From the NCBI GenBank assembly GCA_037349105.1, contig JAYJMM010000004.1:826001-890000 (forward strand): a stretch of DNA of 64,000 bases. Reading direction: 5' to 3'. The notes under the pieces are model-generated. The model saw only the letters and a program-made list of their open reading frames with translations. It did not search any database and was not told the DNA's origin. The first letter of the stretch is position 1. The number at the start of each line of letters is the position of its first letter. The translations under genes and the position numbers were made by a program. Positions 39,501-48,500 of this stretch are shown here, piece by piece. Origin of the DNA: Limnomonas spitsbergensis (taxonomy: Eukaryota; Chlorophyta; Chlorophyceae; Chlamydomonadales).

Positions 39501-42500
39501 CATGTGGCCATGCAGCCATGCACCTCATGAGACCATGCAGCCATGCACCTCATGAGATCATGCAGCCATGGACCCCGAGCAGACCTCGAGCGCTTTGTCA
39601 CCCATGTGGCCATGCAGCCATGCACCCCAGGAGACCATGCGGTCATGCACCCCATGAAACCATGCCCCCATGCAGCCCGCGCAGACCTCGAGCGCTTTGT
39701 CACCCATGTGGCCATGCAGCCATGCACCCCAGGAGACCATGCGGCCATGCACCCCATGAAACCATGCCCCCATGCAGCCCGCGCAGACCTCGAGCCCTTT
39801 GTCACCCATGTGGCCATGCAGCCATGCACCTCATGAGACCATGCGGCCATGCACCTCATGACATCATGCAGCCATGGACCCCGAGCAGACCTCGAGCGCT
39901 TTGTCACCCATGTGGCCATGCAGCCATGCACCCCAGGAGACCATGCGGTCATGCACCCCATGAAACCATGCCCCCATGCAGCCCGCGCAGACCTCGAGCG
40001 CTTTGTCACCCATGTGGCCATGCAGCCATGCACCCCAGGAGACCATGCAGTCATGCACCCCATGAAACCATGCCCCCATGCAGCCCGCGCAGACCTCGAG
40101 CGCTTTGTCACCCATGTGGCCATGCAGCCATGCACCCCAGGAGACCATGCGGTCATGCACCCCATGAAACCATGCCCCCATGCAGCCCGCGCAGACCTCA
40201 AGCGCTTTGTCACCCATGTGGCCATGCAGCCATGCACCCCAGGAGACCATGCGGTCATGCACCCCATGAAACCATGCCCCCATGCAGCCCGCGCAGACCT
40301 CGAGCCCTTTGTCACCCATGTGGCCATGCAGCCATGCACCTCATGAGACCATGCAGCCATGCACCTCATGAGATCATGCAGCCATGGACCCCGAGCAGAC
40401 CTCGAGCGCTTTGTCACCCATGTGGCCATGCAGCCATGCACCCCAGGAGACCATGCGGTCATGCACCCCATGAAACCATGCCCCCATGCAGCCCGCGCAG
40501 ACCTCGAGCGCTTTGTCACCCATGTGGCCATGCAGCCATGCACCCCAGGAGACCATGCGGTCATGCACCCCATGAAACCATGCCCCCATGCAGCCCGCGC
40601 AGACCTCGAGCGCTTTGTCACCCATGTGGCCATGCAGCCATGCACCCCAGGAGACCATGCGGCCATGCACCCCATGAAACCATGCCCCCATGCAGCCCGC
40701 GCAGACCTCGAGCGCTTTGTCACCCATGTGGCCATGCAGCCATGCACCCCAGGAGACCATGCGGCCATGCACCTCATGAGATCATGCAGCCATGCAGCCC
40801 GCGCAGACCTCCAGCCCTTTGTCACCCATGTGGCCATGCAGCCATGCACCTCATGAAGACCATGCAGCCATGCACCTCATGAGATCATGCAGCCATGGAC
40901 CCCGAGCAGACCTCGAGCGCTTTGTCACCCATGTGGCCATGCAGCCATGCACCCCAGGAGACCATGCGGTCATGCACCCCATGAAACCATGCCCCCATGC
41001 AGCCCGCGCAGACCTCGAGCGCTTTGTCACCCATGTGGCCATGCAGCCATGCACCCCAGGAGACCATGCGGCCATGCACCCCATGAAACCATGCCCCCAT
41101 GCAGCCCGCGCAGACCTCGAGCCCTTTGTCACCCATGTGGCCATGCAGCCATGCACCTCATGAGACCATGCGGCCATGCACCTCATGACATCATGCAGCC
41201 ATGGACCCCGAGCAGACCTCGAGCGCTTTGTCACCCATGTGGCCATGCAGCCATGCACCCCAGGAGACCATGCGGTCATGCACCCCATGAAACCATGCCC
41301 CCATGCAGCCCGCGCAGACCTCGAGCGCTTTGTCACCCATGTGGCCATGCAGCCATGCACCCCAGGAGACCATGCAGTCATGCACCCCATGAAACCATGC
41401 CCCCATGCAGCCCGCGCAGACCTCGAGCGCTTTGTCACCCATGTGGCCATGCAGCCATGCACCCCAGGAGACCATGCGGTCATGCACCCCATGAAACCAT
41501 GCCCCCATGCAGCCCGCGCAGACCTCGAGCGCTTTGTCACCCATGTGGCCATGCAGCCATGCACCCCAGGAGACCATGCGGTCATGCACCCCATGAAACC
41601 ATGCCCCCATGCAGCCCGCGCAGACCTCGAGCGCTTTGTCACCCATGTGGCCATGCAGCCATGCACCCCAGGAGACCATGCGGTCATGCACCCCATGAGA
41701 TCATGCCCCCATGCAGCCCGCGCAGACCTCGAGCGCTTCGTCACCCATGTGGCCATGCAGCCATGCACCCCAGGAGACCATGCGGTCATGCACCCCATGA
41801 AACCATGCCCCCATGCAGCCCGCGCAGACCTCGAGCGCTTTGTCACCCATGTGGCCATGCAGCCATGCACCCCAGGAGACCATGCGGCCATGCACCCCAT
41901 GAAACCATGCCCCCATGCAGCCCGCGCAGACCTCGAGCGCTTTGTCACCCATGTGGCCATGCAGCCATGCACCCCAGGAGACCATGCGGCCATGCACCTC
42001 ATGAGATCATGCAGCCATGCAGCCCGCGCAGACCTCCAGCCCTTTGTCACCCATGTGGCCATGCAGCCATGCACCTCATGAGACCATGCAGCCATGCACC
42101 TCATGAGATCATGCAGCCATGGACCCCGAGCAGACCTCGAGCGCTTTGTCACCCATGTGGCCATGCAGCCATGCACCCCAGGAGACCATGCGGTCATGCA
42201 CCCCATGAAACCATGCCCCCATGCAGCCCGCGCAGACCTCGAGCGCTTTGTCACCCATGTGGCCATGCAGCCATGCACCCCAGGAGACCATGCGGCCATG
42301 CACCCCATGAAACCATGCCCCCATGCAGCCCGCGCAGACCTCGAGCCCTTTGTCACCCATGTGGCCATGCAGCCATGCACCTCATGAGACCATGCGGCCA
42401 TGCACCTCATGACATCATGCCCCCATGCAGCCCGCGCAGACCTCGAGCGCTTTGTCACCCATGTGGCCATGCAGCCATGCACCCCAGGAGACCATGCGGT

Positions 42501-45500
42501 CATGCACCCCATGAAACCATGCCCCCATGCAGCCCGCGCAGACCTCGAGCGCTTTGTCACCCATGTGGCCATGCAGCCATGCACCCCAGGAGACCATGCA
42601 GTCATGCACCCCATGAAACCATGCCCCCATGCAGCCCGCGCAGACCTCGAGCGCTTTGTCACCCATGTGGCCATGCAGCCATGCACCCCAGGAGACCATG
42701 CGGTCATGCACCCCATGAAACCATGCAGCCCGCGCAGACCTCAAGCGCTTTGTCACCCATGTGGCCATGCAGCCATGCACCCCAGGAGACCATGCGGTCA
42801 TGCACCCCATGAAACCATGCCCCCATGCAGCCCGCGCAGACCTCGAGCCCTTTGTCACCCATGTGGCCATGCAGCCATGCACCTCATGAGACCATGCAGC
42901 CATGCACCTCATGAGATCATGCAGCCATGGACCCCGAGCAGACCTCGAGCGCTTTGTCACCCATGTGGCCATGCAGCCATGCACCCCAGGAGACCATGCG
43001 GTCATGCACCCCATGAAACCATGCCCCCATGCAGCCCGCGCAGACCTCGAGCGCTTTGTCACCCATGTGGCCATGCAGCCATGCACCCCAGGAGACCATG
43101 CGGTCATGCACCCCATGAAACCATGCCCCCATGCAGCCCGCGCAGACCTCGAGCGCTTTGTCACCCATGTGGCCATGCAGCCATGCACCCCAGGAGACCA
43201 TGCGGCCATGCACCCCATGAAACCATGCCCCCATGCAGCCCGCGCAGACCTCGAGCGCTTTGTCACCCATGTGGCCATGCAGCCATGCACCCCAGGAGAC
43301 CATGCGGCCATGCACCTCATGAGATCATGCAGCCATGCAGCCCGCGCAGACCTCCAGCCCTTTGTCACCCATGTGGCCATGCAGCCATGCACCTCATGAG
43401 ACCATGCAGCCATGCACCTCATGAGATCATGCAGCCATGGACCCCGAGCAGACCTCGAGCGCTTTGTCACCCATGTGGCCATGCAGCCATGCACCCCAGG
43501 AGACCATGCGGTCATGCACCCCATGAAACCATGCCCCCATGCAGCCCGCGCAGACCTCGAGCGCTTTGTCACCCATGTGGCCATGCAGCCATGCACCCCA
43601 GGAGACCATGCGGCCATGCACCCCATGAAACCATGCCCCCATGCAGCCCGCGCAGACCTCGAGCCCTTTGTCACCCATGTGGCCATGCAGCCATGCACCT
43701 CATGAGACCATGCGGCCATGCACCTCATGACATCATGCAGCCATGGACCCCGAGCAGACCTCGAGCGCTTTGTCACCCATGTGGCCATGCAGCCATGTAC
43801 CCCAGGAGACCATGCGGTCATGCACCCCATGAAACCATGCCCCCATGCAGCCCGCGCAGACCTCGAGCGCTTTGTCACCCATGTGGCCATGCAGCCATGC
43901 ACCCCAGGAGACCATGCAGTCATGCACCCCATGAAACCATGCCCCCATGCAGCCCGCGCAGACCTCGAGCGCTTTGTCACCCATGTGGCCATGCAGCCAT
44001 GCACCCCAGGAGACCATGCGGCCATGCACCCCATGAAACCATGCCCCCATGCAGCCCGCGCAGACCTCGAGCGCTTTGTCACCCATGTGGCCATGCAGCC
44101 ATGCACCCCAGGAGACCATGCGGCCATGCACCCCATGAAACCATGCCCCCATGCAGCCCGCGCAGACCTCGAGCGCTTTGTCACCCATGTGGCCATGCAG
44201 CCATGCACCCCAGGAGACCATGCGGCCATGCACCCCATGAAACCATGCCCCCATGCAGCCCGCGCAGACCTCGAGCCCTTTGTCACCCATGTGGCCATGC
44301 AGCCATGCACCTCATGAGACCATGCGGCCATGCACCTCATGAGATCATGCAGCCATGGACCCCGAGCAGACCTCGAGCGCTTTGTCACCCATGTGGCCAT
44401 GCAGCCATGCACCCCAGGAGACCATGCGGTCATGCACCCCATGAAACCATGCCCCCATGCAGCCCGCGCAGACCTCGAGCGCTTTGTCACCCATGTGGCC
44501 ATGCAGCCATGCACCCCAGGAGACCATGCGGTCATGCACCCCATGAAACCATGCCCCCATGCAGCCCGCGCAGACCTCGAGCGCTTTGTCACCCATGTGG
44601 CCATGCAGCCATGCACCCCAGGAGACCATGCGGCCATGCACCCCATGAAACCATGCCCCCATGCAGCCCGCGCAGACCTCGAGCGCTTTGTCACCCATGT
44701 GGCCATGCAGCCATGCACCCCAGGAGACCATGCAGGTCATGCACCCCATGAAACCATGCCCCCATGCAGCCCGCGCAGACCTCGAGCGCTTTGTCACCCA
44801 TGTGGCCATGCAGCCATGCACCCCAGGAGACCATGCAGTCATGCACCCCATGAAACCATGCCCCCATGCAGCCCGCGCAGACCTCGAGCGCTTTGTCACC
44901 CATGTGGCCATGCAGCCATGCACCCCAGGAGACCATGCGGTCATGCACCCCATGAAACCATGCCCCCATGCAGCCCGCGCAGACCTCGAGCGCTTTGTCA
45001 CCCATGTGGCCATGCAGCCATGCACCCCAGGAGACCATGCGGTCATGCACCCCATGAAACCATGCCCCCATGCAGCCCGCGCAGACCTCGAGCGCTTTGT
45101 CACCCATGTGGCCATGCAGCCATGCACCCCAGGAGACCATGCGGCCATGCACCCCATGAAACCATGCCCCCATGCAGCCCGCGCAGACCTCGAGCGCTTT
45201 GTCACCCATGTGGCCATGCAGCCATGCACCCCAGGAGACCATGCGGTCATGCACCCCATGAAACCATGCCCCCATGCAGCCCGCGCAGACCTCAAGCGCT
45301 TTGTCACCCATGTGGCCATGCAGCCATGCACCCCAGGAGACCATGCGGTCATGCACCCCATGAAACCTTGCCCCCATGCAGCCCGCGCAGACCTCGAGCG
45401 CTTTGTCACCCATGTGGCCATGCAGCCATGCACCCCAGGAGACCATGCGGTCATGCACCCCATGAGATCATGCCCCCATGCAGCCCGCGCAGACCTCGAG

Positions 45501-48500
45501 CGCTTTGTCACCCATGTGGCCATGCAGCCATGCACCCCAGGAGACCATGCGGTCATGCACCCCATGAAACCATGCCCCCATGCAGCCCGCGCAGACCTCG
45601 AGCGCTTTGTCACCCATGTGGCCATGCAGCCATGCACCCCAGGAGACCATGCGGCCATGCACCCCATGAAACCATGCCCCCATGCAGCCCGCGCAGACCT
45701 CGAGCGCTTTGTCACCCATGTGGCCATGCAGCCATGCACCCCAGGAGACCATGCGGCCATGCACCTCATGAGATCATGCAGCCATGCAGCCCGCGCAGAC
45801 CTCGAGCCCTTTGTCACCCATGTGGCCATGCAGCCATGCACCTCATGAGACCATGCAGCCATGCACCTCATGAGATCATGCAGCCATGGACCCCGAGCAG
45901 ACCTCGAGCGCTTTGTCACCCATGTGGCCATGCAGCCATGCACCCCAGGAGACCATGCGGTCATGCACCCCATGAAACCATGCCCCCATGCAGCCCGCGC
46001 AGACCTCGAGCGCTTTGTCACCCATGTGGCCATGCAGCCATGCACCCCAGGAGACCATGCGGCCATGCACCCCATGAAACCATGCCCCCATGCAGCCCGC
46101 GCAGACCTCGAGCGCTTTGTCACCCATGTGGCCATGCAGCCATGCACCCCAGGAGACCATGCGGTCATGCACCCCATGAAACCATGCCCCCATGCAGCCC
46201 GCGCAGACCTCAAGCGCTTTGTCACCCATGTGGCCATGCAGCCATGCACCCCAGGAGACCATGCGGTCATGCACCCCATGAAACCTTGCCCCCATGCAGC
46301 CCGCGCAGACCTCGAGCGCTTTGTCACCCATGTGGCCATGCAGCCATGCACCCCAGGAGACCATGTGGTCATGCACCCCATGAGATCATGCCCCCATGCA
46401 GCCCGCGCAGACCTCGAGCGCTTTGTCACCCATGTGGCCATGCAGCCATGCACCCCAGGAGACCATGCGGTCATGCACCCCATGAAACCATGCCCCCATG
46501 CAGCCCGCGCAGACCTCGAGCGCTTTGTCACCCATGTGGCCATGCAGCCATGCACCCCAGGAGACCATGCGGCCATGCACCCCATGAAACCATGCCCCCA
46601 TGCAGCCCGCGCAGACCTCGAGCGCTTTGTCACCCATGTGGCCATGCAGCCATGCACCCCAGGAGACCATGCGGTCATGCACCCCATGAAACCATGCCCC
46701 CATGCAGCCCGCGCAGACCTCAAGCGCTTTGTCACCCATGTGGCCATGCAGCCATGCACCCCAGGAGACCATGCGGTCATGCACCCCATGAAACCTTGCC
46801 CCCATGGACCCCGAGCAGACCTCGAGCGCTTTGTCACCCATGTGGCCATGCAGCCATGCACCCCAGGAGACCATGCGGTCATGCACCCCATGAAACCATG
46901 CCCCCATGCAGCCCGCGCAGACCTCGAGCGCTTTGTCACCCATGTGGCCATGCAGCCATGCACCCCAGGAGACCATGCGGTCATGCACCCCATGAAACCA
47001 TGCCCCCATGCAGCCCGCGCAGACCTCGAGCGCTTTGTCACCCATGTGGCCATGCAGCCATGCACCCCAGGAGACCATGCGGCCATGCACCCCATGAAAC
47101 CATGCCCCCATGCAGCCCGCGCAGACCTCGAGCGCTTTGTCACCCATGTGGCCATGCAGCCATGCACCCCAGGAGACCATGCGGTCATGCACCCCATGAA
47201 ACCATGCCCCCATGCAGCCCGCGCAGACCTCAAGCGCTTTGTCACCCATGTGGCCATGCAGCCATGCACCCCAGGAGACCATGCGGTCATGCACCCCATG
47301 AAACCTTGCCCCCATGCAGCCCGCGCAGACCTCGAGCGCTTTGTCACCCATGTGGCCATGCAGCCATGCACCCCAGGAGACCATGCGGTCATGCACCCCA
47401 TGAGATCATGCCCCCATGCAGCCCGCGCAGACCTCGAGCGCTTTGTCACCCATGTGGCCATGCAGCCATGCACCCCAGGAGACCATGCGGTCATGCACCC
47501 CATGAAACCATGCCCCCATGCAGCCCGCGCAGACCTCGAGCGCTTTGTCACCCATGTGGCCATGCAGCCATGCACCCCAGGAGACCATGCGGCCATGCAC
47601 CCCATGAAACCATGCCCCCATGCAGCCCGCGCAGACCTCGAGCGCTTTGTCACCCATGTGGCCATGCAGCCATGCACCCCAGGAGACCATGCGGCCATGC
47701 ACCTCATGAGATCATGCAGCCATGCAGCCCGCGCAGACCTCGAGCCCTTTGTCACCCATGTGGCCATGCAGCCATGCACCTCATGAGACCATGCAGCCAT
47801 GCACCTCATGAGATCATGCAGCCATGGACCCCGAGCAGACCTCGAGCGCTTTGTCACCCATGTGGCCATGCAGCCATGCACCCCAGGAGACCATGCGGTC
47901 ATGCACCCCATGAAACCATGCCCCCATGCAGCCCGCGCAGACCTCGAGCGCTTTGTCACCCATGTGGCCATGCAGCCATGCACCCCAGGAGACCATGCGG
48001 TCATGCACCCCATGAAACCATGCCCCCATGCAGCCCGCGCAGACCTCGAGCTCTTTGTCACCCATGTGGCCATGCAGCCATGCACCCCAGGAGACCATGC
48101 GGCCATGCACCCCATGAAACCATGCCCCCATGCAGCCCGCGCAGACCTCGAGCGCTTTGTCACCCATGTGGCCATGCAGCCATGCACCCCAGGAGACCAT
48201 GCGGCCATGCACCCCATGAAACCATACCCCCATGCAGCCCGCGCAGACCTCGAGCGCTTTGTCACCCATGTGGCCATGCAGCCATGCACCCCAGGAGACC
48301 ATGCGGCCATGCACCCCATGAAACCATGCCCCCATGCAGCCCGCGCAGACCTCGAAGTCACCCATGTGTCCGCCCTCAAAGTTTCCATGCATGCCGTGTG
48401 ACCATGTACCCCATGCAGACCTCGAGCGCCTTGTCCCCCATGTGGCTGCCCGCAAAGCTGAGCTTCTTGATGCTGGAGTTGCGGGCGAGGCCGCTGCTTA

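Larger units (their letters stand above)
21529..48420 (-). other. CEP78: 26.9-kb intron of the CEP78-like gene
   Basis: Bounded by donor GAG/GTCTGC of exon B and acceptor CCCCCAG of exon C, phase 0 on both sides, with the LRR consensus continuing across the junction. Over 97% of it is the 102-bp array. The other introns placed in this gene range from about 0.15 to 3.5 kb. Confidence 0.78.

Noticed and set aside
22240..48420. CRISPR-like or protein-binding regular array
   Set aside because: Units are contiguous with no variable spacers, no cas-like genes exist nearby, and the genome is eukaryotic.
22240..48420. Centromeric satellite
   Set aside because: The array is confined between two exons of one gene and derives from one of them. 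It is a local minisatellite, though long.
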